Positions 1 through 9,269 are shown, counted from the first letter of the stretch. The stretch is 64,000 nt of DNA from Accumulibacter sp031732815 (GCF_031732815.1 NZ_JAVMKF010000293.1:1-64000); one strand, 5' to 3'. The notes: generated by a model not told the origin, from the letters alone. Program-made: numbers and translations.

Positions 1-239
1 CTCCGGCCAGCGCCAGCACGCGGCGCTGCCAGCCCGATCGACTGGCGGCGTGGACAGGGGGATTCTTGCCCAGCAACCGGCTCGGCGCGAGGCCCTGATC
101 AACCGGCGAAGCCTCACTCGGACGCCGCTCGGCCGCTGTCGCAGCTCGTCGGCCGCCAGACTAAAGCTCAGGAGTGCATTGCCGTTATCCGATGCAGGCA
201 TCGGGCTGTACCTGTCAACGTTTGCGGAGCCGCCAAGTC
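1..239. other. Left-edge region, no supported gene
   Basis: This stretch precedes the hybrid kinase. A short plus-strand frame at 50-274 gives an arginine- and serine-rich product with no recognisable family and runs into the kinase gene. The minus strand has one frame open to the window edge whose translation is also low-complexity and arginine-rich. I see no RNA gene. It probably contains the kinase promoter, but no clear -35/-10 pair stands out. Confidence 0.5.
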
Positions 240-3194
240 ATGCATTCAATCGATTTTCTACCCTGGGAGGATAGCTTCGACTGTGGACTGCCGGCGGTCG
301 ACGCGCAGCACCGGCACCTGGTGCAGATGATCAACGCGCTCGCCAGCCACGTCGCGTTCCGGACGGACGTGCCGCAACTCGATGCGATGTTCGACGAACT
401 GGCCGGATATGCGGTTTACCACTTCCAGACAGAGGAAAGCGTGTGGTACGAGTACCTGGCTGGCGACGAGGATGAAGCCAATCATCGGCAGGCGCACGAA
501 AGCTTCGTCGACCAGGTGCAACGCCTGCGTGCGGAGCAGAGCTCGCCGTCGACGACACGTGCGGCGGAGCGAACGCTGGCCTTTCTGGCGAGCTGGCTGA
601 TCTCGCACATCCTTAAGGGCGACCGCTACATGGCCGGTGTGGTGCTTGCGCTGCGGGCGGGTCTTGGCCGCGAGCAAGCTCGGCAGCAAGCGGGCGCGCG
701 GATGGCCAAGGAATCGCGCCTGTTGGCTGATCTCGTCCCGTCGTTCAATGCGACGCGGACGACCAATGCCCTGCACCTGATCTCGGAGGTCACCGAGCTG
801 CGCCGTGCGCAGGCCGAGCTCAAGCGCGAAAGCGAGAAGAACCAGGCCTTGCTCCGCTCGGCCAGCGACGGCGTGCATGTCCTCGACAGTAGAGGCAACA
901 TCGTCGAGGTGAGCGATTCCTTTTGCGCCATGCTCGGCTGCTCGCGCGCCGAAGTCCTGGGGAGCAACATCGCGCGCTGGGACACGCGCTACGTCCCTGA
1001 CGAAGGGAGACCGGCGTGGCGACCGGACGCCACAAGTACGCAACGCCGCCTCGTGCGCAGCGTCTATCGGCGCAAGGATGGCAGCCTGATCGACGTTGAT
1101 GTCAATGGCGTGCCGCTGACGATAGAGAGTCAAACGCTGTACTTCTACTCGGCGCGCGACGTCAGCGCGCTCGTTGAGATGGAATCGGTACTCAAGCGGC
1201 AGGCCGAGTTCACCAACTGTCTGGTCGAGGCGATGGGCGACGGCATCGGCGTCTGCCATGACACCGCAACGCCACCCTACGTGCGCTTCACGGTCTGGAA
1301 TCCGGCAATGCAGAAGCTCACCGGATACAGCCTGAGCGACGTCAACGAAGTGGGCTGGCAATGCGCGCTACCGGTTGAGGAAGCAAGGCGAGAGGAGGCT
1401 CGCCTGCGGGCTGAGCGCATGCGCTACGGTGACCATCTGCGCGGTGAGGAGTGGACGATACGTAGCGGCAGTGGCGAGCGGCGGACGCTGCAGGTCCATA
1501 CGACCTTCGTACAGCCGCCCGGCGGTGGTTTGCACGTCTTGCTCGTGCTGCGTGACATCTCCGCGCGCAAGGCGGCGGAACTGCTCGTCCAGCAGCAGCG
1601 CGACCTGGCACAGTTCTACCTGGATACGGTGCAGAGCCTGATGCTCGCACTCGATTCCGAGGGGCGGATCACGATGATCAACCGTGCCGGGCGCGAGTTG
1701 CTCGGCTACACCGGTGACGAGCTGCTCGGCCGATACTGGTTCACCACCTGCCTGCCACAAGACAAGGGAATAAAGCACAGCTTGCCGCTCTTTCGGCGAG
1801 TCATCGCTGGCGAACTCAAGGCCAACCTGGCCGGAGAGGATATGGTGATTTGTCGCGACGGATCGCAGCGCTTGATTGGCTGGAAGACGGCGCCGCTGAT
1901 CGACGACGCCGGGCATATCGTCGGTACGCTCAGCTCAGGCGCCGACATTACTGAACGCAGGGCGGCGGAGGAAGAACTTGAACGCTACCGCACGCACCTG
2001 GAGGTTCTCGTCGGGCAGCGCACATTGGAGCTGTCGGCGGCCAAGGAAGCGGCAGAAACCGCCAATCGCGCCAAGTCCGACTTCCTGTCGAGCATGAGCC
2101 ACGAACTGCGCACGCCCATGAACGCGATCATCGGTTTTGCCCAGATGCTCGAGTACGATGGCGAACTGAACGCCAACCAGCGCGACAGCGTGCAAGAGAT
2201 TCTCAAGGCGAGTCGGCACTTGCTAGATCTGATCAACGAAGTCCTCGACCTTTCGCGGATCGAATCGGGGCGCATCGAACTGTCGCTCGAGGCCACCAAC
2301 GTTGCCGCCGTCGTCGACGACTGTCGGCACCTGGTCGAGCCACTCGCCGCGCCCTACGGCATCGTGCTGGTCACCGACGTTCCCGACGGTACCTGGGTGA
2401 CTGCCGATCGCGTCCGCCTCAAGCAGGCGCTGCTCAACCTGCTGTCGAATGCCGTCAAGTACAATCGCGAGCAGGGCAGGATTCACCTCGTCGCCCAGGC
2501 GCGCCAGAGCGATGGTGGACCGCGCATCAGCATCAGTGTCGCGGACACCGGCATCGGTATTGCTGCCGAGCGCCTGAACGCAGTCTTTCAGCCCTTCACC
2601 CGGTTGGTCGGCGAGCAAAGCGAGATCGAGGGTACCGGCATCGGGCTGACGATCACCCAGAGGCTGATTGAGCTGATGGGGGGCGAAATCGGTGCCGAAA
2701 GTGAACTCGGCGTTGGCAGTCGCTTCTGGATCGATCTTCCCAGTGCCGGCGTCGCACGGCACGATGACCCGAGCAACGTCAGCCTCGGCGCGCGGACGCA
2801 GGCCTTGGCGGCGAGCGACGAGCGGCGCGTCCTGTGCATCGACGACAACCCGTCGAACCTGAAACTGATGACCCAGATACTCGGTCGGCGCACCAATCTT
2901 CGCCTGCTGGCAGCGCACGCACCGCACCTGGGAATCGAGCTGGCGCTGGCGCACCGCCCGCACCTCATTCTGCTCGACATCAACATGCCGGGAATGGACG
3001 GCTACCAGGTGCTCGCCATCCTGCGCCACGAACCCCTCACCAGGCGAACGCCGGTGATCGCGATCACCGCCAACGCACTCGCCCGTGACATCGAGCGTGG
3101 CCGGGCGGCCCGCTTTCGCGACTACATCATCAAGCCGATCGATGTCACCGCTTTCCTGCGTGTGGTCGAGGACGCGCTGCAGGATCAGCCGTAG
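240..3194 (+). CDS. Hemerythrin-PAS hybrid sensor histidine kinase with C-terminal receiver
   Basis: The protein has 984 residues. The ATG at 240 is chosen because the hemerythrin fold starts at once (MHSIDFLPWED). The expected di-iron ligands are present with normal spacing: H24, H61 and E65, H82 and H86, H123 and D128. Three PAS-like segments follow (about 200-320, 330-440 and 460-580). Next is a coiled-coil and a HisKA domain with the phospho-acceptor H621 in SMSHELRTPMNA, then an HATPase domain with N and G boxes (DTGIGI, GTGIGL). A receiver ends the protein, with predicted phospho-acceptor D913 in LLDINMPGMDGY. There are no membrane segments, so it should be a cytoplasmic sensor of oxygen, NO or redox state. 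An Hpt domain is absent. The HD-GYP regulator 124 bases downstream is the likely partner. Domain calls are confident; the ligand is inferred. Confidence 0.93.
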   Translation: MHSIDFLPWEDSFDCGLPAVDAQHRHLVQMINALASHVAFRTDVPQLDAMFDELAGYAVYHFQTEESVWYEYLAGDEDEANHRQAHESFVDQVQRLRAEQSSPSTTRAAERTLAFLASWLISHILKGDRYMAGVVLALRAGLGREQARQQAGARMAKESRLLADLVPSFNATRTTNALHLISEVTELRRAQAELKRESEKNQALLRSASDGVHVLDSRGNIVEVSDSFCAMLGCSRAEVLGSNIARWDTRYVPDEGRPAWRPDATSTQRRLVRSVYRRKDGSLIDVDVNGVPLTIESQTLYFYSARDVSALVEMESVLKRQAEFTNCLVEAMGDGIGVCHDTATPPYVRFTVWNPAMQKLTGYSLSDVNEVGWQCALPVEEARREEARLRAERMRYGDHLRGEEWTIRSGSGERRTLQVHTTFVQPPGGGLHVLLVLRDISARKAAELLVQQQRDLAQFYLDTVQSLMLALDSEGRITMINRAGRELLGYTGDELLGRYWFTTCLPQDKGIKHSLPLFRRVIAGELKANLAGEDMVICRDGSQRLIGWKTAPLIDDAGHIVGTLSSGADITERRAAEEELERYRTHLEVLVGQRTLELSAAKEAAETANRAKSDFLSSMSHELRTPMNAIIGFAQMLEYDGELNANQRDSVQEILKASRHLLDLINEVLDLSRIESGRIELSLEATNVAAVVDDCRHLVEPLAAPYGIVLVTDVPDGTWVTADRVRLKQALLNLLSNAVKYNREQGRIHLVAQARQSDGGPRISISVADTGIGIAAERLNAVFQPFTRLVGEQSEIEGTGIGLTITQRLIELMGGEIGAESELGVGSRFWIDLPSAGVARHDDPSNVSLGARTQALAASDERRVLCIDDNPSNLKLMTQILGRRTNLRLLAAHAPHLGIELALAHRPHLILLDINMPGMDGYQVLAILRHEPLTRRTPVIAITANALARDIERGRAARFRDYIIKPIDVTAFLRVVEDALQDQP

Positions 3195-3318
3195 CCGCGA
3201 TCGAAATGCCAGCGCACATCGGCCACACGATCAGCGATATCGTTGTCAGGCGAGCTCCTTCGCGCGCCGGGGGCTTGCCGACTGCTGCATCGACGACCGA
3301 GGCGACAATGGAGGATGT

Positions 3319-4446
3319 GTGAACGACCCGCTGCGCAAGAACGCGTGCATTTTCTTGGTCGACGATGAGCCGGCGAATCTGAAGCTCCTGACCAAGATGC
3401 TGGCGAGCCGCCAGTACGAGCATCTTGTGCCCCTCCAGGACGCGCGGCAAGTCATCGACGCCTATCGCGCCAACCGCCCGGACCTGATTCTGCTCGACAT
3501 CAACATGCCACACCTCGACGGCTATCAGGTGATGGCCCAATTACAGGCGCTGGCCGATCCGCTGCTCCCGCCGATCGTCATTCTCACGGCTCAGCATGGG
3601 CGCGACACGCTGCTCAAGGCGCTGGCTGCGGGTGCACGCGATTTCATTGGCAAGCCGTTCGACATGGCCGAACTCATGATGCGGGTCAATAACCTGCTCG
3701 ATGCTCACCTGGCGCACCGCATGCTGCACGATCAGAAGGGCATGCTTGAAGAGATGGTGCGCCAGCGTACGGAAGAGCTGAATCAGACCCGCCTGCAGGT
3801 CGTGCGCCGCCTGGGCCGTGCGGCCGAATACCGCGACAACGAGACCGGCTACCACATTCTGCGCATGAGCAAGTACTCCGCTCTTCTCGCGCAACGCCTC
3901 GGCTGGGACAAGGCGGCTTGTGATCTGATGCTCAATGCCAGCCCGATGCACGACATCGGCAAGATCGGCATTCCCGATGCGGTTCTGCTCAAGCCGGGCA
4001 GGCTGGACGAGAACGAAATGGCGATCATCCGGACGCATCCGGAAATCGGTGCCAGCCTGTTGGCGGGCGACCGCTCCGAACTGCTCTGCCTGGCGCAAAC
4101 GATAGCGCTCACCCACCACGAGAAGTGGGATGGCAGCGGCTATCCGGCCGGCCTGGCGGGTGGCGACATCCCCGAGGCGGGGCGCATCGTCGCCGTCGCC
4201 GACGTCTTTGACGCGCTAAGCTCGAACCGATCCTACAAGCGGGCGTGGTCGGTCGACGAGGCGGTGGCCTACGTCATCGACAGCAGCGGCAGCCACTTCG
4301 ATCCGGATGTGGTGCGCTGCTTTCAGGAGCACCTGCCGGAAATCCTGGCTATTGGCAACGAACACCGGGAGCCGCAGGCCCAGCCGCCCTGCCTTGCGGC
4401 CTCGGCAGAACCGCTGGCGGCCTCCCCGCTGGCCCCAGCCGACTAG
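3319..4446 (+). CDS. Response regulator with HD-GYP domain (predicted c-di-GMP phosphodiesterase)
   Basis: The product has 375 residues. The GTG at 3319 is preferred because it is preceded by a GGAGGAT ribosome site and the receiver begins immediately; the frame stays open further upstream but without domain homology. The receiver spans 8-125, with acidic pair D15/D16, phospho-acceptor D60 and the K112-P113 turn. A short coiled-coil (about 130-160) joins it to an HD-GYP domain that carries HD at 211-212, HDIGKIGIPD and the signature HHEKWDGSGYP at 266-276. Proteins of this family hydrolyse cyclic di-GMP. Its receiver resembles that of the upstream kinase (both contain LILLDINMP and NLKL), which suggests a related pair. 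The 3' end overlaps the convergent SYLF gene by 4 bases. Confidence 0.93.
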   Translation: MNDPLRKNACIFLVDDEPANLKLLTKMLASRQYEHLVPLQDARQVIDAYRANRPDLILLDINMPHLDGYQVMAQLQALADPLLPPIVILTAQHGRDTLLKALAAGARDFIGKPFDMAELMMRVNNLLDAHLAHRMLHDQKGMLEEMVRQRTEELNQTRLQVVRRLGRAAEYRDNETGYHILRMSKYSALLAQRLGWDKAACDLMLNASPMHDIGKIGIPDAVLLKPGRLDENEMAIIRTHPEIGASLLAGDRSELLCLAQTIALTHHEKWDGSGYPAGLAGGDIPEAGRIVAVADVFDALSSNRSYKRAWSVDEAVAYVIDSSGSHFDPDVVRCFQEHLPEILAIGNEHREPQAQPPCLAASAEPLAASPLAPAD

Positions 4447-5009
4447 TTCAAGTCGTTGTTCCGATAATACTTCGTTCCCTTCAGCGTGGCATCGAGGGCA
4501 AGCCCCTTGTCGGTCATCTGGTACACGTGGACACCGGGTGCCACGAGCACCGCGCCCTCGAAGGCGCCGCCCTGCTTACCGTCGGTTGCCGCCGCAGTCG
4601 CCTGCGCGCTCGATTCCCAGCCCGAGTCGACGAAGTTCGTCAGGGCATCTTCGTTGTCAAAGACGAAGACCAGCGAGAACTTCTTGATGCCGATACCGAA
4701 CCCGGCCTGTACCTCGACCATCTTCATGAAGATTTCGCGCTGTGTGCGGTTGTTGACTGCCACCCCGCTGCCGGCGCCGCCGCCGGCAAGGAAAATCTTC
4801 ATTCCGAAGTTGCTGAAGGTGGCATAGCCGGCACTTGCCGCGATCCGCTTCTTTGCCGCCGGAGAGCTTCGGTAGAGTTGGCGCAGAATGCTCTGCGAGG
4901 TCTTTCTGATTTCCGCGCGTTCCTGCGCTACCGTGGACTCGGTGGCGAAGGAAGGCGTGTTGACAAAGAGGGCCAGTGCGGCAAGGCAGATAATCAGGGC
5001 ACGCCTCAT
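4443..5009 (-). CDS. Secreted YSC84/SYLF-domain lipid-binding protein
   Basis: This 188-residue protein begins with a clear signal peptide (about residues 1-22, cleavage after SFA), so it should be periplasmic or envelope-associated. The rest is a SYLF (YSC84-like) domain: an N-terminal helical part with SPAAKKRIAASAGYATFSNF, a glycine-rich segment (LAGGGAGSG) and the typical FGIGIKKFSLVFVF strand region. The eukaryotic relatives bind phosphoinositides. In bacteria the role is poorly defined but is thought to be membrane binding. The gene stands alone on the minus strand, convergent with the HD-GYP regulator. A purine-rich stretch precedes the ATG. Confidence 0.88.
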   Translation of the reverse strand: MRRALIICLAALALFVNTPSFATESTVAQERAEIRKTSQSILRQLYRSSPAAKKRIAASAGYATFSNFGMKIFLAGGGAGSGVAVNNRTQREIFMKMVEVQAGFGIGIKKFSLVFVFDNEDALTNFVDSGWESSAQATAAATDGKQGGAFEGAVLVAPGVHVYQMTDKGLALDATLKGTKYYRNNDLN

Positions 5010-5586
5010 GGAAGAATCCTTTCATCAAAAGCAGTCAAGAAAACGGCAGCATACGTTCGTCGGGTGAACCTCACCGCGTGCCCCGGCCATGAGCCAGCCG
5101 CTCGTCTGGACGGCCACAACCCGGGCATGCTGCCCGCCCGCGGCGTGGCGGTTCCCGCGGCCGCTCTGCGCGGTAGTCGAACTTCCAGATAGTATCCGCT
5201 TCCCAGCGAAACACGGTCAATGCTCTCGGCAGTTTCTTTGCCAGCTGGCTGCTCGAAACGATCGATCCTGGACGGTCGTCGAGCCAGCTTCCAGGGGCGC
5301 CCGTGTGCGCGCCGATCCTTTACAATGGCCGCGTCCGGGCGTGCCGAGTCGGGCCATCGAAGCGCGCTGTGCAGCCGATCTGGCGCCTGGTTCGCGCACG
5401 CACCGCGCGGCCGGCCCGGCTTTCGCCCGGTCGACACTGCGCCATCCAGGGCTGTCGGTCGCCCGCCCACCTGCCTCCCGCCCGTCGAACTGCCATGCTG
5501 CCTCCTTCGTCCGCTCCTGCCGCAGATCCTCCCGAGCATCCGACCACGACCCCAGCGCGCTATCGCCGCGTGCCGGGATCCGGTCG
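5010..5586. other. Intergenic region between divergent SYLF gene and cti
   Basis: These 577 bases must hold the promoter of the minus-strand SYLF gene. Frames are open on both strands, but their products are arginine- and proline-rich with no recognisable domain, so I do not call a gene. A TTTACAAT hexamer region at 5319-5326 resembles a -10 element pointing towards cti, without a good -35. If used, it would give a leader of about 250 bases. I see nothing else in the stretch. Confidence 0.45.
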
Positions 5587-7932
5587 ATGAGCGCGCGGGG
5601 CATCGTGGCACTGCTCGGCGCGCTGCTCGTCGCCGGCTGCGCAGTGCTTTCGCGCGATGCGCTCGACCAGCAGTTCGGGGCGGCCGACCCGACGCGTCAC
5701 GACGTGCCGCTTGCCAGCACGGGTGAGATTTCCTACCGGCGCGATGTGCAGCCGATTATCGAGCGGCGCTGCGTGCTTTGCCATGCGTGCTACGACGCGC
5801 CGTGTCAGCAGAAGCTCGGCGCCTGGGAAGGAATCGCGCGCGGCAGCAGCAAGCAGCGGGTGTACGAGACGCGCCTGGGCGAAGCAGCGCCGACGCGGCT
5901 TTTCGAAGACGCAGGCAAGGCTTCCGAGTGGCGCCAGCTCGGTTTTTCGCCGGTACTCAACGAACGCCAGGCGACGGCCGAATTCAATCTCGCCGGCAGC
6001 GTGCTCTATCGCAGTCTGCAATTGAAGGAGCGTCATCCACTGCCGCAGGTCGCGATCCTACCGCCGACTTTCGATTTCTCGCTTGATCGTGCGCAGAGCT
6101 GCCCGCAACTGGCCGAGTTCGATCGCTTCGCGCACGAGCATCCCTTGTGGGGAATGCCTTTCGGCCTGCCCGGCCTGAGCGCGGGCGAAATGGACCAGGT
6201 CCGCCGCTGGCTGGAAGCCGGCGCGCCTTTCGAGGGACTACCGCCGCTGCCGGACAAGGTCGAGCGCCAGCTTGCCGAATGGGAGGCGTTTTTCAACGGC
6301 GATTCGGCCAAGCAGCGCCTGGTCAGCCGCTACCTCTACGAACACCTCTTTCTCGCCCACCTCTACTTCGACGACGATGCGCAGCGCCACTATTTCCGCC
6401 TGATCCGCTCGCGCACGCCGCCCGGGGTGGCGGCTGAGCCGATCGCCACCCGCCGGCCTTACGACGACCCGGGCGGCGAGCGCGTCTACTACCGCCTGCA
6501 ACGCGAGCAGGAGACGATCGTCGACAAGACGCACATGCCCTACGCGCTGGGCGCCGAGCGCATGGCGCGCTGGCGCGCGTGGTTCCTCACGCCGGATTAC
6601 GTGGTCGACCAACTACCCTCGTACGATGCGGTGGTCGCCGCCAATCCCTTCCTCGCCTTTCGTGCGCTGCCGGTCAGCGCGCGCTACCGCTTTCTGATCG
6701 ACGAAGCGGAGTTCACGATCATGGGCTTCATCAAGGGTCCGGTCTGTCGTGGGCAGGTCGCACTGGACGTGATCCAGGACCGTTTCTGGGTTTTCTTTCT
6801 CGCCGACCAGCGGTTGCCGCAACAGCGTGATGACTTTCTCGCCCGCGAAGCCGCTTTTCTCCGCCTGCCGGCGGAGGCCGGCAGCGCGAGCGGAATCATC
6901 GGTCCCTGGCGCGAGTACGCGCGGCTCGAAGCGCAATACCTGCGCCACAAGTCGGCGGCGCTGAGCGAACACGCGCAGGCGAATGGGCGCCCGGCCCTCG
7001 ACTGGATCTGGGACGGCGACGGCGTCAACCCGAACGCTGCGCTGACCGTCTTTCGTCACTACGACAGCGCTTCGGTCAGCAAAGGACTGCTCGGCGAGCC
7101 ACCGAAAACGGTCTGGGTGCTCAGCTACCCGCTGCTCGAACGTATCCACTACCTGCTCGTCGCCGGTTTCGACGTGTATGGCAACGTCGGTCATCAGGCG
7201 CTGTCGCGGCTGTACATGGACTTCATGCGCATGGAGGCCGAGTTCAACGCGCTCGTCTTCCTGCCACTGACAAGTCGGCGAGCCGTACGTGACCACTGGT
7301 ACCGGGACGCTGACGACGAGGTGAAAGAGCACGTCTACGGCACCCTGGCGCGTTTCGAGGTCGACAGCGGAATTCGCTTTCAGACGCAGGCGCCGCTGGC
7401 CGAGTTGCATGGCATGCTGCGCCAACGGCTGGCGCCGGTGCTCGAAGGCCAGCGCGATCTGGCGAGCGTTCCCGATGTCGGTCTGCGCCAAGCTCTCGCC
7501 GCCCTCGCCGGCGTGCGCGGCGCGTCGCTGTCATGGTTGCCGGAAGTGCTCATCCTGCGCGTCGACGATCCCGCGCACGTGACGCGCTACTTCACCGTGC
7601 TGCGCAATACCGGTCATCGCCATGTGACCAGCCTGCTGCGCGAAGGGCGCGAGCTGCAGCCGGACGAAAACACGCTGACCGTCGTCGCCGGCATCCTTGG
7701 CTCGTATCCGAACGCCATCTTCCGCGTGCAGCGCAAGGAAATCGGCGCGCTGGCCGCGGCGCTGCGCACGCTCGCCCGCGAGGACGACTACCGCGCACTG
7801 GCCGACCGCTACGCCGTTCGCCGCACACAGGCCGATTTCTGGCGCATCAGCGATGCGCTGCAGGACGAGCACCTGCGCCTGGCGCCGATCGCCGGTGGAT
7901 TGCTCGACTACAGCCGGCTGGAGAACCGTTGA
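5587..7932 (+). CDS. cti: Fatty acid cis/trans isomerase (haem-containing, periplasmic)
   Basis: The product has 781 residues, the usual size of the Cti family. Cti converts cis-unsaturated membrane fatty acids to the trans form in place, which stiffens the membrane under solvent, heat or metal stress. The ATG at 5587 starts an export signal that ends in a lipobox-like LLVAGC (C18), so the protein may be a lipoprotein. A c-type haem site CVLCH (C62, C65, H66) follows; Cti enzymes are known to bind haem. The frame is open upstream, but the translation there is not protein-like. The gene is single, with an inverted repeat just beyond the stop. The exported globin downstream faces the opposite way. 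Confidence 0.93.
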   Translation: MSARGIVALLGALLVAGCAVLSRDALDQQFGAADPTRHDVPLASTGEISYRRDVQPIIERRCVLCHACYDAPCQQKLGAWEGIARGSSKQRVYETRLGEAAPTRLFEDAGKASEWRQLGFSPVLNERQATAEFNLAGSVLYRSLQLKERHPLPQVAILPPTFDFSLDRAQSCPQLAEFDRFAHEHPLWGMPFGLPGLSAGEMDQVRRWLEAGAPFEGLPPLPDKVERQLAEWEAFFNGDSAKQRLVSRYLYEHLFLAHLYFDDDAQRHYFRLIRSRTPPGVAAEPIATRRPYDDPGGERVYYRLQREQETIVDKTHMPYALGAERMARWRAWFLTPDYVVDQLPSYDAVVAANPFLAFRALPVSARYRFLIDEAEFTIMGFIKGPVCRGQVALDVIQDRFWVFFLADQRLPQQRDDFLAREAAFLRLPAEAGSASGIIGPWREYARLEAQYLRHKSAALSEHAQANGRPALDWIWDGDGVNPNAALTVFRHYDSASVSKGLLGEPPKTVWVLSYPLLERIHYLLVAGFDVYGNVGHQALSRLYMDFMRMEAEFNALVFLPLTSRRAVRDHWYRDADDEVKEHVYGTLARFEVDSGIRFQTQAPLAELHGMLRQRLAPVLEGQRDLASVPDVGLRQALAALAGVRGASLSWLPEVLILRVDDPAHVTRYFTVLRNTGHRHVTSLLREGRELQPDENTLTVVAGILGSYPNAIFRVQRKEIGALAAALRTLAREDDYRALADRYAVRRTQADFWRISDALQDEHLRLAPIAGGLLDYSRLENR

Positions 7933-7953
7933 AGGCAGGCGACCGCCAGCGCA

Positions 7954-7991
7954 CTGCCGGCCAGGTAGCAAGGGGAAATACTGGCCGGCAG
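7954..7991. repeat. 11-bp perfect inverted repeat downstream of cti
   Basis: CTGCCGGCCAG at 7954-7964 pairs exactly with CTGGCCGGCAG at 7981-7991 across a 16-base loop. It begins 21 bases after the cti stop and could end or stabilise that transcript. No T-tract follows on either strand, so a simple intrinsic terminator is not supported. Confidence 0.45.
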
Positions 7992-8134
7992 GCGCGAATC
8001 TGCTGCACCTCGCAGCTTGGCGTCCCGCTTGGCGGCGACGCTTCGCTCGAGCAGACGAGCGTTTGTACCCTCTGCTCAAGTGTGACCAGGGCAGGACGGC
8101 TGGCGCCGGCGCGCGCGCCTCTCCGGTTGACGAC

Positions 8135-8581
8135 TCAGCGGCCGACGATATCGCTCTTCAGCCCGGAGATCGCCTGCAGCACTTCGCCGCGTTCGGCCGC
8201 CGGCACCTTGAAGCGGTCGAACGTCGCCGACAAGGCCCTGAGCGAAATCTCCCAGTCATCGTCGGTGATCTTCAGCCCGCTGTGCGAGGTCTTCATGTCG
8301 CGTCCACGGTAAGAGCACGGACCCTTGCTGACCACGCAGAGGAAGTCGATCACATCGCCACGAATCCGCGCCACCGAGGCGCTACTGTGGCCGACGAAGA
8401 ATCTGCCCAGCTTCGGGTCCTGCACCAGGCGGCCGAGAAAGTCGTCGGTAACCGCAGCGAGCGCGTCGTAGCCGCCCAGGCGCTTGTACAGTGTCGCTTC
8501 CTCGCTCGCGGCGGGCGCCGCCAGGCCGATCGTCAACGCTGCGACGAGTAGTGCCAGCGCGTTTCCTCTTCTGCTTTTCAT
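8135..8581 (-). CDS. Exported group 1 truncated haemoglobin
   Basis: This is a 148-residue protein. The ATG at 8581 is chosen because a GGAGGA ribosome site sits just upstream; a longer in-frame start would add 13 residues ahead of the signal peptide. Residues 1-26 form a signal peptide (MKSRRGN, hydrophobic core, APAAS). The globin follows: LYKRLGGYDAL at the start, FFVGH in the B/E region, and the proximal histidine H100 in MKTSHSGLKI. The glycine-rich group 1 pattern is partly kept. Most truncated globins are cytoplasmic, so export is notable. Likely roles are oxygen or NO binding, or detoxification, in the periplasm. It lies convergent to cti, another periplasmic haem protein. Confidence 0.9.
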   Translation of the reverse strand: MKSRRGNALALLVAALTIGLAAPAASEEATLYKRLGGYDALAAVTDDFLGRLVQDPKLGRFFVGHSSASVARIRGDVIDFLCVVSKGPCSYRGRDMKTSHSGLKITDDDWEISLRALSATFDRFKVPAAERGEVLQAISGLKSDIVGR

Positions 8582-8767
8582 CGTGCATTCCTCCATTCGT
8601 TGTCCATAGTCGGGCGGCAACCGAAAGACGCCACCTGCTGAGAACTACGCTTGCCTGGCCCGCCTGGATGCACACGGTCGGCAAAAGCGCGCGCGATGCT
8701 GTCGACGCTCGGCTGGCGGGGGGCGAAGCCCACGGGCGGGCAGGCTTTGCAGCCGCGCCGTGCGCTT

Positions 8768-8807
8768 GCCTTGCTCGCACGCGATGGCCGTCGCGGGCGA
8801 GCAAGGC
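8768..8807. repeat. 11-bp perfect inverted repeat in intergenic region
   Basis: GCCTTGCTCGC at 8768-8778 pairs exactly with GCGAGCAAGGC at 8797-8807, with an 18-base loop. It lies in the long non-coding stretch between the globin gene and fmdB. It has no T-tract and sits too far from either gene to be an obvious terminator. Function unknown. Confidence 0.5.
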
Positions 8808-9230
8808 CGGGGGAAGGCGCCCGCGTCCGACAAGAGTTTCCGGTCAACCGCCGTGTTGACGGATGTCGCGGTGCGCCGTCTTCTGGAGTGCGCCAATGTT
8901 TGCGGCCGGTTTGTTCGAAATGCGGCGCGTTGGCGGTGAAACGACTCGCGCAGGACGCAGTGTGATCGCCCGCCGGGCAGCGGTGGACTGCGCGGCGGGC
9001 GTGGCTATTCCCGACGGCTGCGCGAGACTGAGGTGGCATCTTGCCGGGGCTGCTGCGCGAGGCGCCGAGCGAATCCCGAATTCCTTCAGCCAGGATCAGC
9101 CGATTGTCCGTCATCGGCGGGCCAGGGTCGGCACCGCGATGGCGCATCGCGTGTGCAGTGTCGGGCTGAGCGCAACTGGCCGCTGGCTCAGGCCGGTGTC
9201 GCTGGTGGCGTCGGCCGCGCGCGCGTGGCG

Positions 9231-9236
9231 TATAAT
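9231..9236 (+). promoter_or_regulatory. Putative -10 element (TATAAT) upstream of fmdB
   Basis: An exact TATAAT lies 33 bases before the fmdB start in otherwise very GC-rich DNA. No good -35 is present at 16-18 bases. It probably drives the fmdB-DUF502-aspS group. Confidence 0.5.
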
Positions 9237-9269
9237 CCGCCTTTTCCCCGTAATGTCTGAAGCTTGGCC

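Larger units (their letters stand above)
8582..9269. other. Intergenic region between divergent globin and fmdB genes
   Basis: Nearly 690 bases have no gene I can support. Frames on both strands give arginine/proline-rich products typical of non-coding high-GC DNA. The left end should hold the globin promoter. The right end holds a TATAAT box before fmdB, and the middle contains a perfect inverted repeat at 8768-8807. Confidence 0.5.

Noticed and set aside
50..274. 74-codon plus-strand frame at the left edge
   Set aside because: No family resemblance, and it overlaps the start of the hybrid kinase.
5006..5611. 201-codon minus-strand frame between SYLF gene and cti
   Set aside because: The product is arginine/glycine-rich low-complexity, and it overlaps the SYLF signal peptide region and the cti start.
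8578..9147. 189-codon minus-strand frame upstream of the globin gene
   Set aside because: Low-complexity product, no domain, and it would cover the globin ribosome site.
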